A stretch of 64,000 nucleotides of DNA from Clostridiales bacterium. Its GTDB lineage: Bacteria; Bacillota; Clostridia; Christensenellales; Aristaeellaceae. Location: assembly GCA_015056205.1 (NCBI GenBank), contig SVGS01000006.1, positions 1 through 64,000 of the forward strand, read 5' to 3'. Position 1 is the first letter of the stretch; each line of letters begins with the position of its first letter. Under the pieces are notes generated by a model. That model saw nothing but the letters and a program-made list of their open reading frames with translations, was not told where the DNA came from and did not search any database. Positions 1 to 9,055 of the stretch are shown piece by piece. A program made the translations under genes and the position numbers.

Positions 1-164
1 ACATCAAGCTGCCCGAAGGCGTGGAAATGGTTATGCCCGGTGACAACATCGATATGGAAATCACCCTGATCACCCCCATCGCCATGGAGCAGGGACTGCG
101 CTTCGCTATTCGTGAAGGCGGACGGACTGTTGGCTCCGGCGTTGTGGCCAAGGTCATCGAATAA
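1..164 (+). CDS. tuf: Elongation factor Tu, C-terminal fragment
   Basis: The reading frame enters from the left edge (first full codon at base 3) and stops with TAA at 162-164, giving the last 53 residues. The fragment contains [18 protein letters not shown] and [16 protein letters not shown], the highly conserved end of domain 3 of EF-Tu, the GTPase that carries aminoacyl-tRNA to the ribosome. The 5' part lies outside the window. A strong terminator follows 15 bases after the stop, so this is the end of its transcript. Identification is certain at family level because this tail is almost invariant. Confidence 0.96.
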   Translation, partial: IKLPEGVEMVMPGDNIDMEITLITPIAMEQGLRFAIREGGRTVGSGVVAKVIE

Positions 165-179
165 TTGACCCGGCATTCA

Positions 180-212
180 GGAACGCTCCCATCCCGGGAG
201 CGTTCCTTTTTT
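180..212 (+). terminator. Rho-independent terminator after tuf
   Basis: A perfect 11-bp stem (180-190 with 196-206, GGAACGCTCCC and its complement) with a 5-nt loop is followed by a T-rich tract to 212. It ends the transcript carrying EF-Tu. Confidence 0.93.
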
Positions 213-242
213 AGAAATCAGAAGAATGAGGGATCAGTCAGT

Positions 243-482
243 ATGTATATCTATCATTGCAAAGGAACCTGCTCCACCGCGATCGAGCTGGAAATCACGG
301 ACGGTGTGATTACCCATTGCAAATTCATCAATGGATGCCGCGGAAATACGCAGGGCGTGGCAAAACTGGCTGTGGGGCGGAAAGCTGAAGAAGTGGCGGC
401 CATGCTGGAAGGAATTCAGTGCCGCGGAAACACTTCCTGCCCGGATCAGCTGTCCCGGGCGATCCGCTCTTACCCGGCCTGA
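243..482 (+). CDS. Small TSCPD-domain protein (TIGR03905 type)
   Basis: A 79-residue protein with CSTAIELEITDG, NGCRGNTQGV and a C-terminal RGNTSCPDQL block. The NTSCPDQL stretch matches the TSCPD domain, also found at the end of some class II ribonucleotide reductases; stand-alone short versions are common in Firmicutes and have no established function. The frame is open upstream to 165, but that part overlaps the region just after the tuf terminator and has no family similarity, so ATG 243 is chosen. Cysteines at about residues 7, 10, 29, 53 and 59 suggest metal binding (inference). It lies 20 bases before the helicase gene and may be cotranscribed with it. Confidence 0.85.
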   Translation: MYIYHCKGTCSTAIELEITDGVITHCKFINGCRGNTQGVAKLAVGRKAEEVAAMLEGIQCRGNTSCPDQLSRAIRSYPA

Positions 483-502
483 CGGCTTGAAAGGAGAATC
501 GA

Positions 503-1684
503 TTGAATCAGGAAAATCAACCTGTCCCCTCCTTCGACAGCATGGACCTGTCGGAGGAAATTTTACGGGCTGTACGGGCAATGGGCTTTCAGGAGCCATC
601 CACCGTGCAGGCCAGAACGATACCGCTGATGATGTCCGGGACGGACATCAACGCCATTGCGCCTACCGGCACGGGAAAGACCTGTGCTTTCGGCATTCCG
701 ATGCTGGAATATGTGCAGCTGAAGGATACCCGGGTTCAGGAAATTGTCCTGGCGCCGACCCGGGAACTGGCTTTGCAGATCGGAGAGGAACTGACGGCGC
801 TGGCAAAGTTTATTTCCGGGGTCCGGATCGCGGTGCTTTATGGAGGCCAGTCTATTTCCAAACAGATTACAACGCTGAAGCGCAACCCTCAGATCGTGAT
901 TGCGACTCCCGGCCGGCTGCTGGATCATATGCAGCGGGGGAATATCCGGCTGAATGCGGTTCATACGATGGTGCTGGACGAGGCGGATGAGATGCTGAAC
1001 ATGGGCTTTGTCAAGGACGTGACAAAGATTATTGAGGCGACTCCGTCCGACCGTCAGCTGGTGCTTTTTTCTGCCACGACCAATCAGGATGTGCTGACCA
1101 TCGCCTGGAAATATCAGCATGATCCGGTGGAAATCGTCGTGGAGGCGACGAAGAAGGACCGGCCGCAGATCACTCAGTATGTGATCGCGACTGAGCCGGA
1201 ACGGAAAACGGATGATCTGCTGTATCTGCTGGACGCGGATGTCTATCAGCGGATCATGATTTTCTGCAATACAAAGTTTATGACGGATAAGCTGACCAGC
1301 CGCCTTTGCCGGGAAGGATATCAGGCGCAGTGCCTGCACGGGGATATTCCGCAGGCGAAGCGCAACGTGGTGATGAATGATTTCAAGCGCGGCCGGTTTC
1401 CGATTCTGGTTTCCACAGACGTGGCAGCCCGGGGGATTGACGTGGATGACGTGGAAGCTGTGATCAATTATGATCTGCCCAATGAGAATGAGTATTATCT
1501 CCATCGGATCGGCCGTACCGGCCGGGCTCATAAGCATGGCGTCAGCTTTTCCCTGGTCACCTTCAGGGAAAGCGTGCGTATGGATGAAATACTGAAGTAT
1601 ATGATCACGGTGCCGACGCCCCTGCATTTCAGCGACGGAGTGCTTCGCCGGGAGGATGAAAGCCCCTTCTTCGAGCATATCTGA
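503..1684 (+). CDS. DEAD-box ATP-dependent RNA helicase
   Basis: A 393-residue superfamily 2 helicase that unwinds or remodels RNA duplexes using ATP. Visible motifs in order: Q motif (GFQEPSTVQ, about 28-36), motif I APTGTGKT (53-60), PTRELALQ, TPGR, motif II DEAD (159-162), motif III SAT (190-192), HGDIPQAKR, STDVAARGID and HRIGRTGR. It ends soon after motif VI plus a short tail, so it lacks the RNA-binding extensions of CsdA/DbpA and resembles minimal eIF4A-like or CshA-core helicases. The start is TTG at 503, placed 6 bases after AAGGAG (491-496). The SMC gene follows 24 bases downstream, probably in the same transcript. Confidence 0.95.
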   Translation: MNQENQPVPSFDSMDLSEEILRAVRAMGFQEPSTVQARTIPLMMSGTDINAIAPTGTGKTCAFGIPMLEYVQLKDTRVQEIVLAPTRELALQIGEELTALAKFISGVRIAVLYGGQSISKQITTLKRNPQIVIATPGRLLDHMQRGNIRLNAVHTMVLDEADEMLNMGFVKDVTKIIEATPSDRQLVLFSATTNQDVLTIAWKYQHDPVEIVVEATKKDRPQITQYVIATEPERKTDDLLYLLDADVYQRIMIFCNTKFMTDKLTSRLCREGYQAQCLHGDIPQAKRNVVMNDFKRGRFPILVSTDVAARGIDVDDVEAVINYDLPNENEYYLHRIGRTGRAHKHGVSFSLVTFRESVRMDEILKYMITVPTPLHFSDGVLRREDESPFFEHI

Positions 1685-1708
1685 TCGAATAAGAATCCCG
1701 GAGGAAGT

Positions 1709-4700
1709 ATGCGTTTAAAGAAACTGGAGCTGTACGGGTTCAAGTCCTTTGCCCAGCGAACGGAAATTGTGTTCAATGAGGGCATAACGGGCATCGTGGG
1801 CCCCAATGGATCCGGAAAAAGCAATATCGGCGATGCGGTGCGCTGGGTGCTGGGGGAACAGAGCGCAAGAACCCTGCGCGGAGCGAACATGCAGGACGTG
1901 ATCTTTAACGGCACGCAGCGCAGAAAGCCGCTGAACTATTGCGAAGTCTCCCTGGTTTTTGATAACGGGGACAGAGCGCTGTCCATGGATTGCGCGGAGG
2001 TTGCGGTGACCCGCCGGGTCTATCGCAGCGGGGAAAGCGAGTATTTTCTGAATCGGTCCGCCTGCCGCCTGAAGGACGTGATAGATCTCTTCCGGGATAC
2101 GGGGGTTGGCAAGGAAGGATACTCCATTATCGGACAGGGCCGTATTGATGATATTCTGTCCCGGAAGGGCGAGGACCGGCGGCTGGTTTTTGAGGAGGCG
2201 GCCGGAATCGTGAAGTTCCGGGCCCGGAAGGAAGAGGCGGATAAAAAGCTGGCGCGGACCCGGGACAATATGAGCCGGGTCACCGATATTATGGATGAGA
2301 TGGAGCATCGGCTGGCTCCCCTGGAGGAGCAGGCGAGAGATGCCCGGATCTATCTGGAAAAATCAGCGAAGCTGAAGGAACTGGATCTGAACCTGTTTCT
2401 TGTCCGGTCGGAAAAAATGGACGCCCGGCTGAGGGAGCTGGACAGCGATCTTCAGGCGATGCGGAGCATTCTGGATCAGGCCGAGTCCGCCCTGCAGGAA
2501 AAAACGGAAAAACGGGACGCGTGTCAGGCGGAAATCACCGCCCTGGACAACAGAATAACGGAAGCTCACGGAAACCTGATGGCGGGGATGGAGGCGGTTC
2601 ATGCCGCGCAGGACGCGGTGAGAACGCTGGAGGAACGGCGCCGCAGCCGCCGGGAAACGCGGGAACGGATTCAGGAGGAGATCCGGACCGCGGCGGAGCG
2701 CATGGAGGAGCTGGAGCAGCTTTTCCGGAAGACGGAAGGCTCCGCCGGGACGGGCAGCGAAGCGCTGAAGGAACAGGAAAAGGCGCTGGAGCAGGCCCGC
2801 CGGGCGGAAGAATCCGCGCGGGCGGAAGAAACGGAAAAGGAAGAAACGCTGGAGAATCGCAAGGCTGCCATGATGGAAATGATCAATCGGCGATCGGCGA
2901 TGCTGAGCGATCAGACCCGGCTGAAAACCATGCTGCAGACCATGGAAAGCCGCAGGGAGGAGATCCAGGAAACCTGCCGGGCGATGGCGGAGGAGGCTTC
3001 CGGACTGGAGGCGGCTTTCGGGGAAGCCGGATCCCGTTTGAAACGCGAGGAAGAGGAACAGAACCGGCTGGAAACGGAGCTCCGGAAGGTACGGGAAGCC
3101 CTGGATGCGGCGGATCAGGCGGTGATTCTGGCACGGGCCAGATATGATGAAAAGCTGAAGGAAATGCGGGATATGGAATCCCGGCAGCGGCTGCTGGACG
3201 AGATGTCCCGGGAGATGGAAGGCTACGCCGGCTCGGTCCGGAATGTGGTGCGCTATGCCCGTGAGCGGCGAATGGAACGGGTCCGCGGTCCGCTGAATCA
3301 GCTGATCTCCGTCCCGCGGAAGTATGAAACCGCCATGGATATGGTCCTGGGCATGACCCAGCAGAACGTGGTCACCGAGGATGAGGAGACTGCGAAAACG
3401 CTGATCGATTATTTAAGGCAGAACCATCTGGGAAGGGCGACATTCCTGCCGATGACCTCCGTGCGGTCCAAGACGCTGAACGCCGGAGAGCGGGAAGCCC
3501 TGAAGCTCCCGGGCTGCCTGGGTGTTGCTTCGGAACTGGTTTCCTTCGATGAGGAGTACCGGGGCATCGTGGAGAATCTGCTGGGTCGTACGGTGGTGGC
3601 TCAGGATCTGGCCAGCGGTATTGCCATTATGCGGCGGGGCGGACACAGTTTCCGCCTGGTGACCCTGCAGGGGGATGTCATGCATTCCGGCGGCTCGATG
3701 ACCGGCGGATCTGTTTCCTCGCGGACGGTGAATCTTTTTTCCCGGGAACGGGAGCTGAAGGAACTGACGGAGAAACTGACAGCCGGTCAGGGAGAGCTGG
3801 AAGCCCTTCTGAAAGCAATGAAGGATGGCCAGCTTCGAAAGGATCAGCTGAAGGCCGATTCGGCGGAGGCCCTGGAGGCGCTGCATCAGCAGGAAATAGC
3901 GGTGGCCCGGGAAACGGAGCGGAAGCAGAATGCCGGGGAAGAACTGAAAATCCACGGGATGAAGCTGCGGGATACCGAAGCGGCCAGAGAACAGCTGATG
4001 GAATCCATTCTGCAGATCCGGGAGCAGCTGTCCATGGTAACCGGGACGACGGAACAGTCCGACGCCGAACGGGAAGCGATGGAAAAGGAAGTTGCCGAAC
4101 TGCAGGAGAGCCTGGCGGCGGCCCGGGAGAAAACAGAGACGCTTGCCGAAGAGACGGTCCGGCTGACGCTTGCGGTGAATGATTTAAGGCATGAGCTGGA
4201 AATCATGGAGCGGGACCGGGACCGTTATGTGCAGGACCGGCGGCGCATGGAGCAGGAGCAGGCCGGCCGGGAGAAGAATCTGACGGAACTGGACAGCGGG
4301 GAAGCGGAGGACGCGGTCCGGGAAGAGGAACTGCGAAAGAACCTGGACGGCGTCCGTAAGGAACAGGCTGCCCGGGAACAGGGAACGGCCTCCCTGGAGG
4401 AGAAACGGTCCGAACGCCAGCGGTTCCTGGCGGATATTCTTCGGGAAATTGAGGAATATCATCAGTCGTATTCCCGGGATACGGACCGGATGCACCGGCT
4501 GGAGCTGAACCGGTCCCGCACGGAGGGCGATTTAAAAACCCTGCGGGAAAGAATCTGGAATACCTATGAGGTAACCTATGCCGGCGCAGAGGAATACCGG
4601 AGAAAGACGCCGATCAATGTGACGGAAGCGGATCGGGAAGCCGCTCAGCTGTCTTCGGAAATCCGGGCCCTGGGGCCTGTGAATGTCCGGGCGGTGGAGG

Positions 4701-5275
4701 AATATGCGGAAACCAGAACCCGCTATGATGAGCTGCTGACGCAGCGGGAGGATCTGGAGAAGGCGGAAGCGGATCTGAAGCAGCTGATTGAGCAGCTGCT
4801 GATCCAGATGCGGGAGACCTTTGTGGAACAGTTTACCCAGCTTCAGGGCTTTTTCTCCGAAACCTTTGTCCGCCTGTTCGGCGGAGGGCATGCGGAGCTG
4901 ATCCTGACGGATCCGGAGGATCCTCTGAACTGTCCGATTGAAATCAACGCGCAGCCGCCCGGAAAGAAACTGCAGCTGCTGAGCCTGCTTTCCGGCGGGG
5001 AGAGAACGCTGACGGCGATCGCGATTCTGTTTGCCACACTGAAACTGAAACCGTCTCCTTTCTGTATTCTGGATGAGATTGAAGCGGCGCTGGACGATGC
5101 CAATATCGGCTACTTTGCGGATTATCTGGTGGAATATTCCCGTTCCACCCAGTTTGTGGTGGTTACCCACCGAAAAGGAACGATGGAGCGGGCGAATGCC
5201 CTGTACGGGGTGGCCATGGAGGAACAGGGAGTCAGTAAAATGGTTTCCGTGTCCCTGAAGGATTATCAGGAATAA
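1709..5275 (+). CDS. smc: Chromosome segregation ATPase SMC
   Basis: An 1188-residue structural maintenance of chromosomes protein, the usual bacterial length; it forms a homodimer that compacts and segregates DNA with ScpA/ScpB. The N-terminal head has Walker A GPNGSGKSN (31-39) and the conserved QGRIDDIL; two long charged coiled-coil arms flank a hinge at roughly 505-660. The C-terminal head has the signature LLSGGERTL (about 1093) and Walker B CILDEIEAALDD. The start ATG follows GGAGG closely. In many Firmicutes smc sits between rnc and ftsY; here it follows an RNA helicase and precedes a secreted protein, and no scpA/scpB is in the window. Confidence 0.97.
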   Translation: MRLKKLELYGFKSFAQRTEIVFNEGITGIVGPNGSGKSNIGDAVRWVLGEQSARTLRGANMQDVIFNGTQRRKPLNYCEVSLVFDNGDRALSMDCAEVAVTRRVYRSGESEYFLNRSACRLKDVIDLFRDTGVGKEGYSIIGQGRIDDILSRKGEDRRLVFEEAAGIVKFRARKEEADKKLARTRDNMSRVTDIMDEMEHRLAPLEEQARDARIYLEKSAKLKELDLNLFLVRSEKMDARLRELDSDLQAMRSILDQAESALQEKTEKRDACQAEITALDNRITEAHGNLMAGMEAVHAAQDAVRTLEERRRSRRETRERIQEEIRTAAERMEELEQLFRKTEGSAGTGSEALKEQEKALEQARRAEESARAEETEKEETLENRKAAMMEMINRRSAMLSDQTRLKTMLQTMESRREEIQETCRAMAEEASGLEAAFGEAGSRLKREEEEQNRLETELRKVREALDAADQAVILARARYDEKLKEMRDMESRQRLLDEMSREMEGYAGSVRNVVRYARERRMERVRGPLNQLISVPRKYETAMDMVLGMTQQNVVTEDEETAKTLIDYLRQNHLGRATFLPMTSVRSKTLNAGEREALKLPGCLGVASELVSFDEEYRGIVENLLGRTVVAQDLASGIAIMRRGGHSFRLVTLQGDVMHSGGSMTGGSVSSRTVNLFSRERELKELTEKLTAGQGELEALLKAMKDGQLRKDQLKADSAEALEALHQQEIAVARETERKQNAGEELKIHGMKLRDTEAAREQLMESILQIREQLSMVTGTTEQSDAEREAMEKEVAELQESLAAAREKTETLAEETVRLTLAVNDLRHELEIMERDRDRYVQDRRRMEQEQAGREKNLTELDSGEAEDAVREEELRKNLDGVRKEQAAREQGTASLEEKRSERQRFLADILREIEEYHQSYSRDTDRMHRLELNRSRTEGDLKTLRERIWNTYEVTYAGAEEYRRKTPINVTEADREAAQLSSEIRALGPVNVRAVEEYAETRTRYDELLTQREDLEKAEADLKQLIEQLLIQMRETFVEQFTQLQGFFSETFVRLFGGGHAELILTDPEDPLNCPIEINAQPPGKKLQLLSLLSGGERTLTAIAILFATLKLKPSPFCILDEIEAALDDANIGYFADYLVEYSRSTQFVVVTHRKGTMERANALYGVAMEEQGVSKMVSVSLKDYQE

Positions 5276-5302
5276 CGGGAACAGAGGGGAAGGAGAGCGG
5301 TC

Positions 5303-6628
5303 ATGATCAGAAAAGCCATGCTGCTTCTGCTGGCACTGATGCTGCTTTCGGCATCCGCGGCGGAAGCGGAGCAGACGGAGGAAAAGGCGGGGATCCTGGA
5401 TCTTTATCTCCTGAAGGAGAATACCAGGGTCTGGCTGGGCACGGCTGTTCCGCTGGCGGAGGAATCCATCCTGACCTCTGCGACCGTCAGTCTGGGAGAA
5501 GGAGAAACGCTGGAACTGTCGGACGGGCGGCATACCTGGGTTCCGGAGAAAGTGCTGCGGGACCAGCGGGGGCTGATTACGCTGCTGCTGCTTCCGGATC
5601 AGACGGAGCCGGAGATAACCGGATTCTGCCGCCTGTATACGATGAACGACGGAGTGAAGGCGGATGACTGCGTGGTTCTTTCGGCAGCCGGAGAGGGCAA
5701 ACGGGAATCCCTTCGGGTGCTGGACGCCGGCGCGGCGGTCTGGCAGGAAACGGATTGTATGCTGGTGCAGCTTTCCGGGGCGGCCTGCCTGGGTTCTCCG
5801 GTCCTGACCGGAAACGGCGAACTGGTCGGGCTGATTGTCGCTCAGTACGCGGAAGGACCGCATCGGTATATGATGATGACGGTGAACGGCCTGGTACAGG
5901 CCCTGACTGATGTCAGTCTCCAGGCTGCCGCGATTACGGATAACGGGGTTCCGGAAGGATTTCAGACCGCCCTGGAGGGAAACCGGGTGACCCTGGACTG
6001 GACCCGCGTGAATCTGCCGAAGGCGGACGGAATGAATGTTTACACGGTGCTGGCCGATCTTGGAAACAGCTACCTGACCTTTTTCCGGGCGGATCAGCAG
6101 GTTTCCCGGGTTCAGATGCTGCTGACGCCGGGCAGAACCTACCTGGCGGGGATGATGCAGTCGGCGGATTCGCCGGAGGTTATTCCGGAGCAGTATGTGA
6201 TTATTTCACTGCCGTCCGCGCAGCCCCTGCGGGAACACGGCTTTCGGTCGGTATGCTGCGGGCTGGCTGAGGATCCGGAAGCCGCGGCCTCGGAAAACCG
6301 GGAACCGGCCCTTCTGACGGAGGTGACCGAGGAGCAGCTTCGCTCCGGAAAAGCCTGTTTCTATTCATCCAGCGTGTACGAGGTATCGGAGAGAGAGGAA
6401 CGTCCCCTGCTGGTTACCCTGACGGATCCGAATGACCATAATTATCAGCATGAAAGTACCTGGGTGTTTGATCCGGCGCTGAAAGAGCGGGATGTCTGGT
6501 GGGCTTCTCCCGCTGAAATGGGCCTGCTCCGTTTCCTGAACGAAGAGGGTTATCCGAAGGGAACCTACCGGATGACTTTCTATGTCGGAAACGCGCTGGC
6601 GGACAGCTTTACCTTTGAAATGAAATAA
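5303..6628 (+). CDS. Secreted trypsin-fold-like protein, probably catalytically dead
   Basis: A 441-residue protein with an N-terminal signal peptide (hydrophobic 5-20, Ala-rich cleavage region before EAEQTEE). Residues 30-200 resemble an S1/HtrA-type trypsin domain: LGTAVPLAEESILTSA corresponds to the strand before the catalytic His and LGSPVLTGNGELVGLI to the strand around the catalytic Ser. The His region reads TSATVS and GNSGSP is replaced by CLGSPVL, so no catalytic triad is evident. Residues 210-441 look like an extracellular beta-rich region with no family I recognise. It starts 27 bases after smc and is followed within 20 bases by the decarboxylase gene. A role as a surface binding or scaffold protein is only a guess. 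Confidence 0.6.
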   Translation: MIRKAMLLLLALMLLSASAAEAEQTEEKAGILDLYLLKENTRVWLGTAVPLAEESILTSATVSLGEGETLELSDGRHTWVPEKVLRDQRGLITLLLLPDQTEPEITGFCRLYTMNDGVKADDCVVLSAAGEGKRESLRVLDAGAAVWQETDCMLVQLSGAACLGSPVLTGNGELVGLIVAQYAEGPHRYMMMTVNGLVQALTDVSLQAAAITDNGVPEGFQTALEGNRVTLDWTRVNLPKADGMNVYTVLADLGNSYLTFFRADQQVSRVQMLLTPGRTYLAGMMQSADSPEVIPEQYVIISLPSAQPLREHGFRSVCCGLAEDPEAAASENREPALLTEVTEEQLRSGKACFYSSSVYEVSEREERPLLVTLTDPNDHNYQHESTWVFDPALKERDVWWASPAEMGLLRFLNEEGYPKGTYRMTFYVGNALADSFTFEMK

Positions 6629-6647
6629 TGGACGGGAGGGAATAAGG

Positions 6648-7910
6648 ATGCCAAACTTCAAAAGGAACGATGATGTTTTTCTGGAAGCTGCGAAACAGTT
6701 TCCGACCCCTTTTCATCTGTATGATGAACAGGAAATCCGGAACCGTGCGCGGGCGCTGAACCGGGCTTTTTCCTGGTGCCGGAATTTCAGAGAGTATTTT
6801 GCGGTGAAGGCGCTTCCGAATCCCGCCATTCTGCGGATCATGAAGGAGGAAGGCTGCGGCCTGGACTGCTCCTCCTCCACGGAACTGACACTGGCCGCGG
6901 CCTGCGGATTCAGCGGGGAAGAGGTGATTCTGTCGGCCAACGCCATGCCGCCGGAAGAATTCCGTCAGGCCAGAGAACTGGGCGCCTGGATTAATCTGGA
7001 TGATCTTTCGGATATTGAGCTGCTGCGGACGCACGGCGGCATTCCGGAGTGCGTGTGCCTGCGGTTTAATCCCGGCGGATCCTTTTCCATCGGCAATACC
7101 ATTATGGGGAACCCGGGCGAGGCGAAGTACGGTTTCACGGCGCCGCAGCTGCGGGAAGGCCTGCAAACACTGAAAACGCTTGGAGTCCGTCGCTTTGGAC
7201 TTCATGCGTTCCTGTCCTCCAATACGACGGATGCCTCGTATTTCCCGGAGCTGTCCAGACTGCTTCTGACGCTCGGACGGTCTCTGGCGAAAGAAGAGGA
7301 GCTGGAATTTGCCTTCATTGATCTTTCTGGCGGCGTCGGTATTCCCTACCGGCCGGAGGAGCCGGAAACGGATATTCAGGCCGTGGGTGAAGGCGTGCGC
7401 CGGGTTTATGAGGAGATCTGTCCGGATGGGCAGGTGGGCATTAAGACGGAACTTGGCCGCTGGATGACGGGCCCCTGCGGATGGCTGGTGACCCGGGCAG
7501 TCCATGAGAAGAAGATTTACCGGGATTATATCGGCGTGGATGCCTGCGCGGTGAATCTGATGCGTCCGGCCATGTACGGAGCCTATCACCATATTACGGT
7601 TTGCGGCAAGCGGGACTGGCCGGCGGATCATCTTTATGATGTGACCGGCAGTCTTTGCGAGAATAATGACAAATTTGCCATTAACCGGAAACTGCCGGAG
7701 ATCGTTCCGGGAGATCTGCTGGTGATTCATGATACCGGCGCACATGGATATTCCATGGGGTACAATTATAACGGCCGGCTTCGTTCCGCGGAGATTCTGT
7801 ACACCGCGGAGGGCACTTACCGGATGATCCGCCGGGCGGAGCGGCCGGAGGATTATTTTGCTACCCTGGATGTGGATCCGGCCGCGGGTGCTTTGGGACT
7901 CAAAATATGA
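6648..7910 (+). CDS. Diaminopimelate decarboxylase-like PLP enzyme
   Basis: A 420-residue fold-type III PLP decarboxylase; diaminopimelate decarboxylase makes lysine from meso-diaminopimelate. Evidence: YFAVKALPNPAIL with the PLP lysine (about residue 57), the CGLDCSS segment, LSGGVGIPY glycine loop, LGRWM, CENNDKF (the CExxD-type active-site segment) and GAHGYSMGYNYNGR near the C-terminus. ATG 6648 follows GGGAGGGAA. The segment around HAFLSSNT and the CENNDKF sequence differ from classic LysA (usually HxGS and CESxD), so another amino-acid decarboxylase of this family is possible. No other lysine genes are adjacent. Confidence 0.8.
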   Translation: MPNFKRNDDVFLEAAKQFPTPFHLYDEQEIRNRARALNRAFSWCRNFREYFAVKALPNPAILRIMKEEGCGLDCSSSTELTLAAACGFSGEEVILSANAMPPEEFRQARELGAWINLDDLSDIELLRTHGGIPECVCLRFNPGGSFSIGNTIMGNPGEAKYGFTAPQLREGLQTLKTLGVRRFGLHAFLSSNTTDASYFPELSRLLLTLGRSLAKEEELEFAFIDLSGGVGIPYRPEEPETDIQAVGEGVRRVYEEICPDGQVGIKTELGRWMTGPCGWLVTRAVHEKKIYRDYIGVDACAVNLMRPAMYGAYHHITVCGKRDWPADHLYDVTGSLCENNDKFAINRKLPEIVPGDLLVIHDTGAHGYSMGYNYNGRLRSAEILYTAEGTYRMIRRAERPEDYFATLDVDPAAGALGLKI

Positions 7911-7961
7911 CAAAAAAGTGAAAGATATTTCAAAAATAAAGCGAAGGATGTTTCAAAATTA

Positions 7962-7990
7962 TTGACGATTCATCACTGATCAGGTATAAT
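7962..7990 (+). promoter_or_regulatory. Sigma-A type promoter for the SH3 protein gene
   Basis: TTGACG (7962-7967), 17-nt spacer, TATAAT (7985-7990). Expected transcription start is about 7997, which makes an ATG at 8002 unlikely as start and supports GTG 8047. Confidence 0.88.
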
Positions 7991-8046
7991 ACCCATATCT
8001 TGTGGGCATTTGTAACTTGTGTCCAACGGGTAGGGGAGGGACAGCA

Positions 8047-9051
8047 GTGGTGAAGAGTGGAAAATGGGTACGGAGTCTCCTGGCTGCCGCGCTGTGCTTC
8101 TCTCTGGGAGCCGGCGCTTTTGCAGAGACCGGAACCTACACGGATGAAGAGGGCGGCGTCTGGGACTATGATATGGGGATCTATACGGATGCCGAAGGCA
8201 ATCAGTATGAGATCACGGATGACAGCGGGAACAGCTATGCTTCCTCTTCCGGGGCGGGAAGCCGGCAGAATGCGGACGGAAGCATCACCATCGTCACCGG
8301 GGAAGAAGACAGCGTTGTCCAGAATTCGGATGGTTCCCTCACGGTGGATTCCGGCGCCATTCAGGTTGTTGACCAGAAAGAGGAAAGCAAACCGCTGACC
8401 TATGAGGAATGGCAGGCCCGGATGGATTCCATCGCGGACCGGAACGGCCGGGTTACGGAGACCTTTTATCGGAAATCGGAAAATGAAATGATTCCGGTGA
8501 GCGTGGTTTACGTGGGGCTGGTCCGCTCCATGGTTCATCTGAACGGAAAGGAACAGCTGGTGGACACCTGCGACCTGGTCTGGGAGTCCGAAGCTCCCGC
8601 GGAACAGCTGCTGGCGGTCATCAACGCTCCCAAAAACGGGCAGGCCAAGATGCGCGCGAAGACCAGCGCCAAATCCACGGTGCTGGATACCTGCCGGACC
8701 AATCGGGTGGTACGCGTGCTGAAGGTGGGAAAGACCTGGGCCTTTGTGGATCATAACGGTCTCCGGGGTTATATACAGAATACCTCTCTGACCTTCTATC
8801 CGAATGAACGTTACGAATATGAAACAGGTTATATCAGCGTAAAAGGAAAGACGCCGAAGGGAGAAACGGTGTATATCCGATCGGCGCCCAAGAATAATTC
8901 AAGGCATCTGGAACAGTATCCCGTGGCTACGCCGCTGACCATTGTTTCCTCGGATGGAAACTGGACGGAAATCGATGTGGAAGGATGGCACTGCTATATC
9001 CTTTCCAAATATGTCAGCCGGAATGCGGGAGCGACCGCGGCGGCGGAGTGA
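8047..9051 (+). CDS. Secreted bacterial SH3-domain protein
   Basis: A 334-residue exported protein. GTG 8047 is chosen because GGGGAGGG lies 6 bases upstream (8033-8040); GTG 8050 is an equal alternative, and the frame's earlier ATG 8002 would sit only about 5 bases from the mapped promoter start. A signal peptide (SLLAAALCFSLGAGAFA) precedes a low-complexity, acidic region rich in Asp/Gly/Ser (about 25-125), then two SH3b-type repeats: one beginning KMRAKTSAKSTVLDTC and one beginning VYIRSAPKNNSRHLEQ, each ending in a WxxV/WxxI-type core. SH3b domains usually bind peptidoglycan or cell-wall peptides. No catalytic domain is visible. Confidence 0.82.
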   Translation: MVKSGKWVRSLLAAALCFSLGAGAFAETGTYTDEEGGVWDYDMGIYTDAEGNQYEITDDSGNSYASSSGAGSRQNADGSITIVTGEEDSVVQNSDGSLTVDSGAIQVVDQKEESKPLTYEEWQARMDSIADRNGRVTETFYRKSENEMIPVSVVYVGLVRSMVHLNGKEQLVDTCDLVWESEAPAEQLLAVINAPKNGQAKMRAKTSAKSTVLDTCRTNRVVRVLKVGKTWAFVDHNGLRGYIQNTSLTFYPNERYEYETGYISVKGKTPKGETVYIRSAPKNNSRHLEQYPVATPLTIVSSDGNWTEIDVEGWHCYILSKYVSRNAGATAAAE

Positions 9052-9055
9052 CCGG

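Noticed and set aside
165-242. Upstream extension of the TSCPD protein
   Set aside because: It overlaps the tuf terminator and has no family similarity; ATG 243 fits the family start.
563-1678. Long open frame antisense to the RNA helicase (and similar ones antisense to smc, the decarboxylase, argH, recQ and others)
   Set aside because: The predicted proteins are rich in His/Arg/Gln/Pro, have no recognisable motifs and exactly shadow well-supported genes; they come from high GC.
8002-8046. Longer start (ATG 8002) of the SH3 protein
   Set aside because: It lies about 5 bases from the predicted transcription start and has no ribosome site, whereas GTG 8047 has an excellent one.
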